A stretch of 64,000 nt of DNA from Ceratodon purpureus (Eukaryota; Streptophyta; Bryopsida; Pseudoditrichales; Ditrichaceae), in contig CM026428.1 in the NCBI GenBank assembly GCA_014871385.1, positions 17,863,398-17,927,397 on the forward strand, read 5' to 3'. The notes below the pieces were generated by a model that saw only the letters and a program-made list of their open reading frames with translations, was not told the origin of the DNA and made no database searches. Shown piece after piece: positions 10,330 through 21,637 of the stretch; the first letter of the stretch is position 1, and every line of letters starts with the position of its first letter. A program made the position numbers and the translations under genes.

Positions 10330-12703
10330 CTATGAGTGGGAGGGTAGTGGCTCACCAACTCGAATTTGATCATGCAGGCGCTGCCCGTACGCTGCCACCG
10401 CCGCAAGGGACCACTGCTCGTTGAATGCTTCTTTCCGAGCACGCTCCTCTTCTTGCGGGCGCTTGCTCTCTTGCTCCTTCGTCTTCTCCTCTTCTCGCCG
10501 CTTCTTCTCTAGTTCTCTCTGCTGCTTCTTTTCTGCTTTTAATTTTTCGAGAGCCTCATGTGTGCTGACTTTTCTTCCATCATAGCGATATAGGACTCGC
10601 TAGTTAAAATGATGGACTTCGAGTAGTCTGCAAGAGCTTTGGTCGTTCTACGTGGCCTCCTTGCAGTGACCTCAGAGAGAGTCAAAAACCTGGTGATGGA
10701 AGGTGGCTGCTCCTCGGGGCCGATTTCTCCCTCTAATATGACCTCGGGCTCACTTCCATGGCTGACTTCGTTAGCAAGATCAAGATTGACAAAGAAGTGC
10801 TGGGCTGAAGGGTTTTCGGGCGCTGCCACGTCCGTTTTAATTTCCTCAACACGTAGATGCGTCAATGCATCGGCCACATCCTCCACATGATTCTCGTATA
10901 ATTCTAAAGGGCCCGTCTTGTTGGCCATGGCAGCTCCATCCCATGGCCAAATTCCCGTTGATCAGAAGCCTTTCTGGATGTTTTTAAAAGTCAGTGCCCT
11001 CCTTAATCACAGACTAACCTACTGAGCCAGATTCTCTTTTCTTGCTAAAGACCCTGCGTATCTATACGTCGAAAAATCTCAGTATGCCATAAATGTTGTC
11101 TTGAATGGTTTGAACAAACAGACATCCAACGGTTGCATCGCCTGTGACGTATGCAATGGCAATGTCAAGAAATCTATGCCTTGCGCCCGGGCCTCTTGCA
11201 CTGTGTCAATGGACACATGACTCACATGCCCATCTAAAATGATCAAGTGCCTACGCTCTGCTGAAATTCTACCCAATTCTGCAACAGACCTCACGAAATG
11301 AGATATCCATTTAGGAAACAAACTTATCATCCACGCACGTGGCTGCATGGCCATGGTAGCGTCAGATTCACACTTCTCTATGTAATTGCGCCGGAACCGC
11401 TTATCCTTGAACACGTAAAAGCTTGGAATGGCTTGTCCTGCAACATTGACGCATACGAGATAGGAAAGCCATTCCCGCTTGTCTGGCAATACTTGATGAA
11501 CAAAGCGACTTCCTCTGCGCGTAAGTACAAGCGCTCCTCCATTCCGCCCGGCTTGAGCCCCCGTCTCATCGCAGTTTCAAATTCTATCAGTTGGGTACTT
11601 GTGGGTATCATACAAGTACCTCAGATTTGGACATTCTCCTCGGATAGACCCCTGGCGCGAGACGTTCCAAGTCCCTGAGCAACTCTGAGACTAAGCTCAG
11701 GATGCCGACGTCTTCACCAACGCAACCACCCACGTCTCGGTATACCTTCAACAAACGTCGTCTCCCTCCTTTCACAAATCTCTGCAACCTTTCTTCGTAA
11801 TGTTGCCATCGTCACGGGGTGGCCCAAATTTTGGAGCCAAAAAATCCAGTCAACAATCAACTCCTCTTCTTCTCATGTCAACACGCACTTGCCCCCACGC
11901 TTGCGGTTGCGGGTAATGTCGTACAGGTGATCTCGGAGCGATGATGACGGGATGCAGAAAAAGTCAGTTGCAGTATGGAATTGCATGCCTCCTTCTACCG
12001 CACCCATGGCTTGTAACAGCTGATCGTTGGTTCACATATTAGTTCTTCGAGTTGGACTCGGAGTCCTCTTCCCACCAGCGGGACGCCTTAAATGCTGCAA
12101 ACCTCCAGACGCCTGACGAAGATTTGAAATGTCGCCGAGGGGTTGTCTTCCTCTAACCTCCGGACTTACACTTCGTGGCTGCGATCCACCGAACGTTTCT
12201 GCCAAAGGTATATGCCCACCACCTGATGATCTCCTCGACGCTTGCAGTCTGAGACTAGACCTCGCTCCTGGATATGCTATGGCAGTCTGATCTCGCGCCA
12301 TGAAAGGAAGGCCAGCGCCTTGCCTAAAGCGGCTAGCACGTCCGCCACTTGAAAGTGCGACCTGCGGATTACCGTGGTACCTTCTAAATTGACTACGAAG
12401 ATATTCGGGAGGCGTCGCTGCCACATTACTATGCTCATTGTTACCTCCATTAGTGTCAAAGTCTCCTCTGTTAATATCACCTCGACCTTCGATGATCGTC
12501 TCCTCGCAATTGAAACTCATGAGGGCAGGCGGCAATTCTCCATCGACACTCATCATTGGGCTGTCACTGTCCTCGCCACTCTCACTCTGATGATACCAAT
12601 CCATATTGGCATCATCACTCTCCTTATCAGAAAATGAATGAGGCTGTGACATGGTACCCGAATTCCAATTACGTGCCATGCAACCAAGATTCAATACCTT
12701 CAC
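10330..12703 (-). pseudogene. Decayed pogo/Tigger-like (DDE_1, CENP-B type) transposase
   Basis: Read on the reverse strand, the fossil runs through a Ser/Arg-rich N-terminal ORF (12703-12032). It then has a first HTH with FFCIPSSSLRDHLYDITRNR, and a CENP-B-type HTH with EEELIVDWIFWLQNLGHPV, LRRKVAEICERRETTF and GIPRRGWLRW. Next come a DETG motif, the core LDGHVSHVS (about 11230) and LPLHTSQAMQPLDVCLFKPF (about 11120). After these are NIQKGF and STGIWP, a Leu/Glu-rich ORF (10928-10539) and a Lys/Glu coiled coil ending at TAG 10330-10332. LDGH..H and LP.HTS...QPLDV..F.P.K are hallmark DDE_1 motifs. In-frame stops sit after GWLRW, at KGF*STGIWP and before EEELIV, and the DETG segment is in a different frame from the HTH, so the gene is dead. 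Terminal repeats were not identified. A shorter relative lies at 33690-34310. Confidence 0.85.
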
Positions 12704-13057
12704 TTGATCCTAGAAACCCTAACTGAACCCCGACGTTGCATGCAGTGAACAGTGCCAATGCAAAGTGCTCACCAACGCTCCAAAAGAGACAGAGATGGAC
12801 GTTGGGACTTGGCAAGAAGAATAGCAAATTTATATTCAAAATATCTGAACGCCAAGACAAGTGGGGAATTCCATTTCATTTCACATTCCATTTCAATTCA
12901 CACAAGTTTCCAAGATTAATTGTTCTAGAATCCGCCGAGGCTGGCATGTCCATCACAATTTAGTATGCACACCAACCCGTGCTCCAGCCGTCTCCATAGC
13001 ACTGCTCGGTGATCCACATCTCTGTTAAGAAAAGTGAACAAAACCAAATCTGGTGGA
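12704..13057. other. Upstream flank of the pogo-like fossil
   Basis: No gene is supported. The sequence may be the 5' non-coding end of the transposon, but I could not pair an inverted repeat with the other side. Confidence 0.3.
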
Positions 13058-13280
13058 CTATATTCCGCGTCGCAATGCAAGCCACTCCCATCGTTTCAAT
13101 CGAAGATCAGCAGCGCTGTTAATTGAAGATTCCGCCTTTTGCAACACCCTAAACTGCCTCCAAAAACTCCAGTACACACCCGCTCTTGCATCATGAACCG
13201 GTCCAATTTCATATGCCCGGATTGAGGTGCCCCAGGAGCATGCGAGAACGGGTGCAGTCACGGAAATGGTTGTTCCTACC
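13058..13280 (-). other. Unclassified open segment, possible exon
   Basis: On the reverse strand an open segment reads VTAPVLACSWGTSIRAYEIG, then VHDARAGVYWSFWRQFRV, ending in a stop near 13058. The residue composition is protein-like, rich in Trp and Arg, and unlike the AT-rich chance frames. I do not recognise the family and found no neighbouring exon. It could be a fragment of a decayed host gene. Low confidence. Confidence 0.3.
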
Positions 13281-13365
13281 TTAAGTTACTTACAGCTGCT
13301 CACTTGAACATTACCCAGGCATGCAGGCTCCATGACCCAACATGGGTCCATGGCCCAACATAAGG

Positions 13366-13520
13366 ACAAGTTTATACATAGCCTAGGGCCGGCCCAAAGG
13401 CGGTCCTGATTTGGGGACCTTCCAGCCCCCAATCGGGACTGACCTTTGGGATCTAGCCCAAGGAGCATGTAAACTCCTTAGGCCCAATTTTTAAACCCAA
13501 TTCTTGAACCCATTTCTTAG
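13366..13520. repeat. GGGCC-rich patch with an inverted partner at about 18010-18130
   Basis: The segment AAGTTTATACATAGCCTAGG followed by GCCGGCCC resembles the reverse complement of about 18010-18130 (CAGTTTATACATGGGTCCCG, then GGGCCGGTCC). The pair flanks the aldo-keto reductase locus. The similarity is partial. Confidence 0.35.
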
Positions 13521-13888
13521 GCCCATTACTTGGGGCTAGTTTATAAATGATTTATGATTTTTTAAACTAACTTAGGACTTCTATATTGAATTGTTAGCGT
13601 TTGGTTTCATGTTGAAGTGGTAAATGTGAAGTAAAAATTTGGCATCTTTTCTTAGGATGAGAATGAATTTGTTTGTACATAACACTTGAAAATAGAAGGT
13701 ATTTTTAATTTTTAATTGTAATTAAAGACTTGGATTAAATTATTAAACATATTGTTCTTCATGTTTTTAGAACTTGAATTACTTTTATAATAAGCCTTTA
13801 TTTTGATTTTTTATTTTGATTTTTTTAAATATATAACATAGACCTAAACATAACATAACATTACATCATAGAGCTCTACATAAGTTTA

Positions 13889-14148
13889 GAGCATCCCCAG
13901 GAAGGCTTGTACTGTAAACTTGAAAGCGGAAAGAAGTAGAAAGACGTGATTTGCAGTTCAGGCCAACAAGGAAAAAGCCTGTATTCAAGCTTGCAAGCCT
14001 GTAATTTACATATTGAATCCTGGTTTTGGAAGGTTTTTTAGGGGCAAACCTATAAACCTGTAAACGGTTTTGGAATGTTTTGCTTCGGAAAGACACTCAG
14101 GTTCGGGAGATCGACGTTCTCAAGCTTACAGGCTTATTAGGGATGTTC
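13889..14148. mobile_element. PIF/Harbinger-type MITE, 260 bp
   Basis: The left end is TTA|GAGCATCCCCAGGAAGGCTT and the right end is GCTTATTAGGGATGTTC|TTA. The right end reversed reads GAACATCCCTAATAAGCCTG, so the inverted repeats share GAxCATCCC and AAGGC/AAGCC over about 24 bp with a few mismatches. A 3-bp TTA direct repeat flanks it (13886-13888 and 14149-14151). TTA target duplication and GAGCATC-type ends are typical of Tourist/Harbinger MITEs. The open frame inside (13866-14096, -) is incidental. Confidence 0.75.
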
Positions 14149-14151
14149 TTA

Positions 14152-14778
14152 TATAACGGAATATACTTTCACATATTAAATTCATATAGGTATAAAATTG
14201 AATAATGTGGTTTAAAAAAGTATATTTCTCAAGTTATCCAATTTAAAAATAGTCAAATCACTTATAATGGTATTTATTTTGTTTATTTTTAATTGTCTAT
14301 TTTTATAATTTTCCAAGAAAAAAGATCCGTGCATATATATATATACTTTTGGAACTTTCAAATCTTATTATCATATTATTCGTGTTATGATCATTTTCTT
14401 CTACTTTATATATCATAACTATTTATTTGTTGTTTAACCTATAAATCATAGGAAACTTGAAGCTTGCACATAGCTTGAAGTTGTTACTTCATCATAGTAG
14501 TAGCCACACTTCTGCAGTAAAAATATGACAATACTAACACAATCGCATGTTAATAACATTCACATTTATATTATCTGTAGTTGAGATGTATCAACAGCAT
14601 ATATCAGTGTTGAGCATTTCATCAACCAACATGTTGACAATGCATGCTTACAACAGTACCATATATTTACTAGCTGCAACAGCACTGGACAATAAATTGT
14701 TGTGTGCATCATCTATATGTTTCACCTGTCTGCATTAGACACAAAATTTTCTGCACAATAAATTCTTTTGACAAGAAC
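14152..14778. other. AT-rich DNA, 3' flank of the reductase pseudogene
   Basis: Contains an (AT)n run near 14334-14346. No gene is supported. Confidence 0.35.
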
Positions 14779-16190
14779 TTATGTATCACCATCCCAAAGC
14801 TCCTCAATCGTCTTGTATGAACTGGTGGTATCATTCACCCACATCTCATCTCCTCGGAGTAGACGATGCTGCATGTCAAATTGATAAAAAAAAAAATAGT
14901 TTCTGCACTATTTTCAGAGTTACAATGTTCAATTGAAAAAGTCTCAAATTTTACAAAACTATTAAGGAATTTAAATCATTTGCAAGTCTCATTAATTAAC
15001 CCCTAAACGGCCAAAGCCCTAGAATGGGCGTTTTTGAACTTTGAGAGGTTCCTTAAAATTCAAGTTTACTTGAATTTTTTTGAATTTTTTTGTGGAAAAA
15101 GGTTTTTTCAAGAGGTTTATGGGAATATTTTTAAATTTTTTTTGGATGAAGTGAAGAAAAGTTATGCTCCTCTAAGTATAAAACGCCCTTCCACGGGCAG
15201 GCTCTCACCCCCTGTGAATGCAGCAATTTCTGCCCAAAACTACCCTAATTGCCCAAATCTGCCTAAAGACTAAAGTTTAAACTTTGAAATTCCACCAAAA
15301 ATCAAGATTTTAGTTTTTTTTTTTAAAATTTCTATTTTTAGAAGAGGCACTAGAGCATGTTTCCAATTCAAGAATGTTTCGTATGCTATTTTTATTGTAA
15401 AAAAATGGCCTTTGAATGTGAATTTTAGCATACCCCTTTGTGGAAATTGATGATTTTCTCAAGGTTCTACACCATGCATGGGCATGAGATTTTTGTGGAC
15501 ATGTACCTAATTCACCTAGGAACAAGAATTTAAAGAGGCGCATCCCAAATCTACTCAAAAAAATAGTTTTTTCGGCCCCAAAATACTGTTGTCCCCTTTT
15601 TGAAGGGTAAAAAAACTTTTTTTTCCAACTTTGAATGTTACGATCTCTCAAATGGTAAGGAATGAGAGTGTTAGATTTGGTGGGCATATAGACATACTAG
15701 TCAAATACAAGATCTTACGGCTGGAAATACCAAAATTGATTCCAATTTTGCACTATCCGGCTTGCTTTCAAAAGGGACTAATTGGAGGCAATTTTGAGCA
15801 AAAACACCCTTGGCCGTTTAGAGGTTAATCTTCAACTTCACATGCAACTATTCATTTCTACATGACTTACAGAACATCATCTACTAGTCCACAAAATAGG
15901 TTTTTTCTTTCCAATCCATTTGAATCAGTGGCATACCTGTTCGATCTTAGCAAATACATCAAGATCCTCTTTAGAGATTTTGAAGTCGAAAAGCTCAATG
16001 TTGGATGCAAGCCAGTCTGCGTGAGTACTCTTCGGCAGCACACTGTGACCTTGTTGGATATTCTAGCGAAGAGCAATCTGCGTTGGTGACCTTTTGTACT
16101 TCTCAGCCATCTTTGTAATCGTTGGCAGTTCCAGAACATTAAAACGAATTGTTTGATGAACCAATTGGAGAATACGCCTGCATTGACATA
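14779..16190 (-). pseudogene. Aldo-keto reductase pseudogene (plant AKR, C-terminal exons)
   Basis: Three coding pieces lie on the reverse strand. About 16190-16141 reads MQAYSPIGSSNN. 16139-15937 reads NVLELPTITKMAEKYKRSPT, then QIALR, a TAG where Trp is expected, NIQQGHSVLPKSTHADWLAS and DVFAKIEQ. The last exon, 14868-14779, reads HRLLRGDEMW..SSYKTIEELWDGDT and then TAA 14779-14781. GHSVLPKST is the AKR nucleotide-binding motif (I[LV]PKS), and the order matches NADPH-dependent plant aldo-keto reductases. The defects are a frameshift/stop after SSNNSF and the internal TAG. A TTAA-family element (14996-15828) sits in the last intron and another lies just upstream. A possible N-terminal remnant (MPIKFVLDSGYT, ATG at 17682) lies beyond the second element, but its identity is uncertain and the middle exons are missing. 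Confidence 0.8.
14996..15828 (+). mobile_element. TTAA-bounded element inside the reductase intron
   Basis: The left edge is TTAA (14996-14999) then CCCCTAAACGGCCAAAG. The right edge is CTTGGCCGTTTAGAGG then TTAA (15825-15828). Reversed, the right edge reads TTAACCTCTAAACGGCCAAG, so the terminal inverted repeats match at 19 of 21 positions. The element is 825 bp without the TTAA. It has no credible ORF, although it contains repeated GGCAG/TTGCCCAAA motifs. Its interior (15630-15730, ACAAGATCTTACGGCTGG) is homologous in inverse orientation to the element at 16377-17241. Confidence 0.8.
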
Positions 16191-16376
16191 GGACCATCAG
16201 TCACATAACAAATTACCATACTGCGTTGAACCAACACACATGCCAAGACATAAACAAATTCCCATGCATCAACTGTAATCTTAAGAATCAAAAACCAAAA
16301 CATAATTTTAAAAAGTAACATAAAATGGTAATATCAAAAACCCAAACTGATATTCACACACATTTCACCCCGTAAC

Positions 16377-17241
16377 TTGACCCCTAAATTTCTGAGGGTA
16401 TTTTTCATCAAAACTGCCTCAAAACAGCCCCTCTTCAAAGCAAGGTGGATTCTGCAAATTTTGGGGTCTTTTTAAATACATCCAACCGTAAGATCTTGTA
16501 GCTAACTTCTATGTCTACATGTCCACAAAATCTCATGCACTTATTCCTCACCAATTGTAAGATCGTAACATTCAAAGTTTAAAAACATGTTTTTTTTCCT
16601 TGCAAAAAAAGGGGACAGCAGAGTTTTGAAGGCCCAAAAAACCATTTTTAAAAGTAGATATGGAATGAGTTTCTCCATATTCTTGTTCCTAAGTAAGTTA
16701 GGTACATGTCAAAAAAAATTCATATTCAAAAACGTTGTGGAAGGTTGCCAAAAAAATCATTTTTCGCTAAGGGGCATGCTGAAAATCACAAACAAAGGCC
16801 GTTTTTTGATAATAAAACTAGCATATGAAAAATTCTTGGATTGGAAATCCAAATAGCGAGAACATGCTCTACTGCCTTCTCTGTACACAAAAAATTTTAT
16901 TTTAGAAAAATATCAAAATCTCAATTTTTGGTGGAATTTCAAATTTTTGTCTTCGGGCAGATTTTGGCAGATTTTGGGCAGTTTTGGGCAGTTTTGGGCA
17001 GAATTTGTTGCATTCACAGTGGCTGTGAGTTGCCCAAAGTTTGGCTAAATGCAGCTTTTGACACTTAAAACCCCGTAACTTTTTTTTAGTATGTTCCAAA
17101 AAAAAAACATTCTACACAAACCTCTTCAAAATGCCTATCTACATTAGTTTTTTCAAAGATTTACGAATTAAATTGGAATTCTAGAAACTTGCCCAAATTT
17201 TATAAAAGCCCATTCCAGGACAATTGTCATTTAGGGGTTAA
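16377..17241 (-). mobile_element. Second TTAA-family element, inverted relative to the first
   Basis: The left edge is TTGA (16377-16380) followed by CCCCTAAATTTCTGAGG. The right edge is ACAATTGTCATTTAGGGG then TTAA (17238-17241). Inner blocks match the element at 14996-15828 in inverse orientation: CCAACCGTAAGATCTTGTA, the TGTCCACAAAATCTCATGCA block, and AAAAAGGGGACAG. The one-base TTGA/TTAA difference suggests age. It carries a run of TTTTGGGCAG repeats near 16965-17000 and no usable ORF. Confidence 0.75.
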
Positions 17242-18000
17242 TCTTCTCCTAACGACCTGCAAAGTTTTAAGAAATGAGGTACTTTTAGGAAATCCAAGTT
17301 GGAGTTAATTAGGTCACCGACCAGAACAAGAATAAGACGTTTATGAGCTACTACGGTACTTTAATATAAGATCAAACAGTACAAGGGTCTTGAAAAGAGA
17401 AGGTGAAGAAGAACCCCACCGTCCCTGAAAGACGAGAATTCAAAGTGCTTGAAACTAGCAGAAAATCTACCCCATCGACATCAATTCCATATAGAAGTGA
17501 AATTAGACAGCAACAAGAGCTTGTGAATGTCTTACTTGATGTTGGAGAAGGTCGGAGCGTCGATTTACTGCAATGGCCGAGAGATGGGTTCGCATGCAAT
17601 CTTGCGATGGGGGTCGATTCGGTGCACAACAATTTGGTGTGGTCTTCGTATAACCAGAATCCAACACAAATTTGATTGGCATAGTCTCTTGCAAATTCTC
17701 CGTGATTGTTTCAGATTTCCCATGACCCAACTCAATCTGATTGCATTCACAAACGGATTGCAAATTCTTCACAATCTGTCGAGAGAGAGAGGATGCAAGA
17801 GATGAAGTTAGAAGAAATTTCTTGGAGGTGGATTTACAATTCATCGATGGCCGGTGGGGATTCGAAGGATCCAACGGAGGTGCACAATCGGGCCCAAGTT
17901 TCATCTTTGAGCCACCGAAAACCTTGTCCGGATTGCACCACTTAGGTCCAAAGAGTTAGCGCCAAAATACTACTACATTAGCTGTCATGTAGGATATGGT
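17242..18000. other. Open but unclassified segment
   Basis: Several overlapping open frames on both strands (for example 17503-17904 - and 17403-17675 +) have ordinary base composition but no motif I can name. On the reverse strand an ATG at 17682 starts MPIKFVLDSGYTKT. It resembles the start of an aldo-keto reductase (F.L.SGY) but then diverges. This may be the 5' end of the broken reductase locus. Confidence 0.3.
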
Positions 18001-19069
18001 GATGCTTGGGACCGGCCCTAGTATGAAATCCTTGGGCCCAATTTGAGAGAATGGAGCAATCCTATTGGTTGAAAAGTAGAGAGTTCGGACCGGCCCTCAA
18101 TCGGGACCCATGTATAAACTGGGCCTAAGTTCACTGAAACTTATGGTTTATGATTTAACACTGTGACGACTTCTACAAGACAGTTGGGTATGATTTTTAA
18201 CATATATTGCAAGTGTCAACTTCGTGTAGGGTTAAGCTCTAGTCTGAGTGCGTCACGCGGAATTAAACGCATGAGTGCAGAACGCACGAGTGCGATTAAT
18301 TCCGCGGGTGGTGGGCCCCATGGATTTCCTACTTGATTAAACGCCTCGATTTGTAAAGGGAGGAAGCCCATCAGGGCTTAACAGTGTAATAGTTTCAAAA
18401 TGGAATGTAGACATTCTGCGTATGTTTGAGCAAAGAGATAAATTTGTCCTATGAATTTTGATGTTTTGTAAGCTTTCCATACCGAGCTTCTTTTCATATG
18501 GTTGTCGATCAGCAATTTCAATGTTCACTAATTCGATTATTTAGACAAGTCATTCACTAGCTTCCAGCATTGAATCTTCTTAATCTCACATGATCGTCGA
18601 TTCATAAGCAATTTCACTACGTTACATTATTTACTGATTCGATAATCCAGTCATTCACTACCTTCCAGTAGTGGGCCTTCTCAGTCTCATATGATCGTTA
18701 ATGTGCAATTTCACTATCCACTCATTCACTGATTTGGTGATTCGCTGATCTAGCTTAGAAAGGGTCTAAACCGTTAAGCAACCAGAGAAGCTGAGCAGCT
18801 AGAAATGGAATGTTTAGGTGAATAACTTTGAATTTGTCTACACAACTCACTCTTCTAAGATTCTGATATTTCTATTGTTTGTTGAATGTGTTTTTTAAGC
18901 ACCATACACGCGACGAAGAATCTTTGTGGCTTAGCCATCTCATTAAAAGATAGATCAATTTGTTTTATGTTGTATTAGTTTTATCAATTTACTCACTACT
19001 ATTCCAAGCTTTTGCTGTCGGGTTTGTAACTTAATAAACAGAGTAGCAATTATCGTAGCACTACTGTCA
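18001..19069. other. Intergenic DNA with a diverged duplication
   Basis: GGACCGGCCCT occurs twice (about 18010 and 18090). At about 18520-18760 a unit containing TTCACTA.CTTCCAG and TCATATGATCGT is repeated two to three times in diverged form. A CG-rich patch (CGCACGAGTGCG) lies near 18240-18305. No gene is supported. Confidence 0.4.
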
Positions 19070-19493
19070 CGGACGTGCCATATTGGACTTTGTCCACACC
19101 CTACGGGTTTTCCATGAGACCTATACCAACCCCGCAACACAGAAGCCTTTCAAGAGCTTTCCTAAGGAGCGATAGCTAAAGGTACTTAGATGCTATTAGT
19201 TTTTGGTATTTTTTGCTATTGAAGGATTCACTAGTTTCTAGAACCTTCCACTAGTTTCCGAAAGCTTCTATAAGCTTCCGTATAGTCTTAGTAGTTTTTG
19301 GAAGCTTCCACAAGCTTCCCGAAGGTTCCATACAGATCCAATTATTTCCAGAAGCTCCCATAAGCTTCCGGAAGGTTCCATAGATGCTTCCCAAGGTCTT
19401 TAGGACCTTTCTTTAGAAGATTATTCTAGTCTAATATAAATAGAGAGTTGAGTGCTGTTGCTCCTCACTATCTTCAACAGTAGTTGTACATGC
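19070..19493 (+). repeat. LTR-like sequence left of the large transposon
   Basis: From TGTCACGGACGTGCCA the sequence runs through many GAAGCTTCC/GGAAGCTT palindromes (19210-19385) to a TATA-like TATAAATAG at about 19435, then ATCTTCAACAGTAGTTGTAC. Such TATA-bearing, palindrome-rich DNA is common in plant LTRs, but no second LTR, primer-binding site or gag/pol was found. The large element begins at 19498, about 60 bp after the TATA box. Confidence 0.4.
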
Positions 19494-19497
19494 TCTT

Positions 19498-19519
19498 GGG
19501 TGTAAGTACACTAGACCCC
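19498..19519 (+). repeat. Left terminal inverted repeat
   Basis: Begins GGGTGTAAGTACACTAGACC and is preceded by TCTT. It pairs with 32731-32752. Confidence 0.8.
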
Positions 19520-19859
19520 ATACACTTTGGGCAAAATGCTGTTGTACTTGATGTACAGAGGAGTACAATATTGTACCTATAGTTCTAGCATCGGAGCATC
19601 TGAACCGTTAGATGTAGATCGTGGGGGTTAGTTCCATGGATCTAGATCCACCAATGACGATGGAGGGTTCCCTGACATGCCACGTGCTCATCAGGTTGGA
19701 CGTATATGCGGTTTGCTATTGCTGGTATATTAGTAGGTGGGGCATGTGACTTGGCAAACGGATCCGAGGTGGAATCCTAGGTTCAGGGTGGAAGAAAAGT
19801 CTGGTACTCAACTTTTCATCCTAATAAGGCATTCGGAGAAGAAAAAATATTTGGTAGTT

Positions 19860-21240
19860 TGTTTTAATTAGGCTCAAAGGTATGGTTTTGTTAAATCAAA
19901 GTGCGTTTTTGTGGATGATGGCTGGATGAAATTACATTAGAACCATGTTTTAACTTTCCAAATTACCATTATACATGTATAATGATAAAAAGGAATATGT
20001 TATATTTTTTGGTGCGTCTTTTTAGACACACATCATTGTTATATTATAATATAAAGCTCTATCGTAACCTAAAATGGTTGAGGATTGGATGATTATCAAT
20101 TATTATTCGTGAATTCCACCAAATTTTGGAACATAATTATTTGAAACATATGTAGACGTAGATCTATATAACAATACACTATATAGTATTCATATCCACT
20201 GCCATATTTAGTATTAGAATTTTGTTTACATTAATTCTAAGATTTTAGTTAATTAACAACCAAGCATATAGAGTACTAAAAATATGTAGGATATAAAATT
20301 CAAATTAGGGGTACGGTATAATGAGAAATATCACCAAGTATTTATTGTTATCACAATAAAATTTATGAAGCATGTACGAGAAAAATTGATTAAGGTATAC
20401 GAATATATTCATTATCTATGAAAGCATAGAAACTAAACCATATTTAAATTAAATTGGGTCCGTAGTAATTACATATTGTTTTAATATTTGGTTAATTTTA
20501 AGGTTATTTATAAACCCATATAAATTTCATATACTTCAGTGAATAATTAAAATATTGATGTTAGGGTCTGCCTATAGTTGTATATAATATTCAAATTGTT
20601 CTAATGGTTTAAACTTGGCAACTAAGGATGTAATAATATTTTTATACAACGTTATTAAAAAAAAAAACTGTACTTCTGTTTTTCTTAGAAGCATGTTCAA
20701 TTTATACATATAAAATAAATCAAAATACTGGAAAGATTTATATTTCTTTATTAATCCACTTAATATTACATTCCATGGAATTCACTTCAATTAATTTAAA
20801 CCAGAGCTTGCAAGTCTATCCATATACATGGCCAAATATGTATGAAATGGGCTAATCAAGAGAATTAAATCGCAACAATATTTATCTACTATAATTATTT
20901 GATACACATTATTTTGTTGTTGATTTTTCTTCACTAGTTAAAATATGTAACTTAAAGATGGTAAATAAAGTAAAGTATGAAATTTTTAGACGTCCATTAA
21001 ATATGATGGACTTCCATAAGTGATTTTGTAGATAAAGGATTAAAGGCACACCATTTATTACCGATGGCAATGTGAAATAAACATATGTTCAATGTATATA
21101 AATACACTAGTAATCTCAAACAAAGATAAGATGGCACTTCCTTCCTCTAATGAATGTGAGATAAATAAATTACATAATTTAATTTTCAATTAGGTACATT
21201 ATATAGATTTATTTTTAATTTTCCTAGATTTTATTAAGAA
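19860..21240. other. AT-rich block inside the large transposon
   Basis: About 1.4 kb is strongly AT-rich, lacks the GTAC clustering of the other non-coding parts of the element, and has no ORF. It may be a later insertion or simply the 5' non-coding arm. No inverted repeat around it was found. Confidence 0.4.
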
Positions 21241-21263
21241 GCAACAATTATAGTTACGGAAAG

Positions 21264-21450
21264 GTTGGGCCGGTCAGTGAAGGATAAGGCGTCACTTCTT
21301 CAGTTTGAGTAACCGGTGGTTGCAGGTGGCGGGAAGGTGGTGACCGGTGGCCGACGGTCTGCCGGTTGCGCCGGTCTTAGTTTGTTGGTTATGACCGGTG
21401 ACGGCAGGTTTAGGAAGAGCAACGACCGGTGACCGCCGGTGGTCATCGTC
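21264..21450 (+). promoter_or_regulatory. Cluster of ACCGGT/CCGGT motifs upstream of the zinc-protein gene
   Basis: About eight CCGGT cores, several as the palindrome ACCGGT (for example TAACCGGTGG, TGACCGGTGG, ATGACCGGTG), fall within 190 bases just before the gene. The abrupt change from AT-rich to GC-rich sequence suggests a promoter or a protein-binding array. Confidence 0.5.
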
Positions 21451-21637
21451 TTCCCTCCTTCACGCGCGGGAAGGATTGGACTTTGGTTTTTCCAATTCTT
21501 CCGAGGTCGTCTCTCTCCAGCGATGGCGCAACCTCTCTCGCGCGCGTAGGGTTTAGGGGTTTTGTTTGGAGTGAAGGGTGAGAAGTGGAGGGTAAGGGTG
21601 GTTGGAGAGCTTAGGGTTTGGTGCAGGGGCGATTGCC

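Noticed and set aside
15310..15687. 125-codon reverse frame inside the TTAA element
   Set aside because: It has no transposase motif. The homologous inverted element at 16377-17241 does not preserve it.
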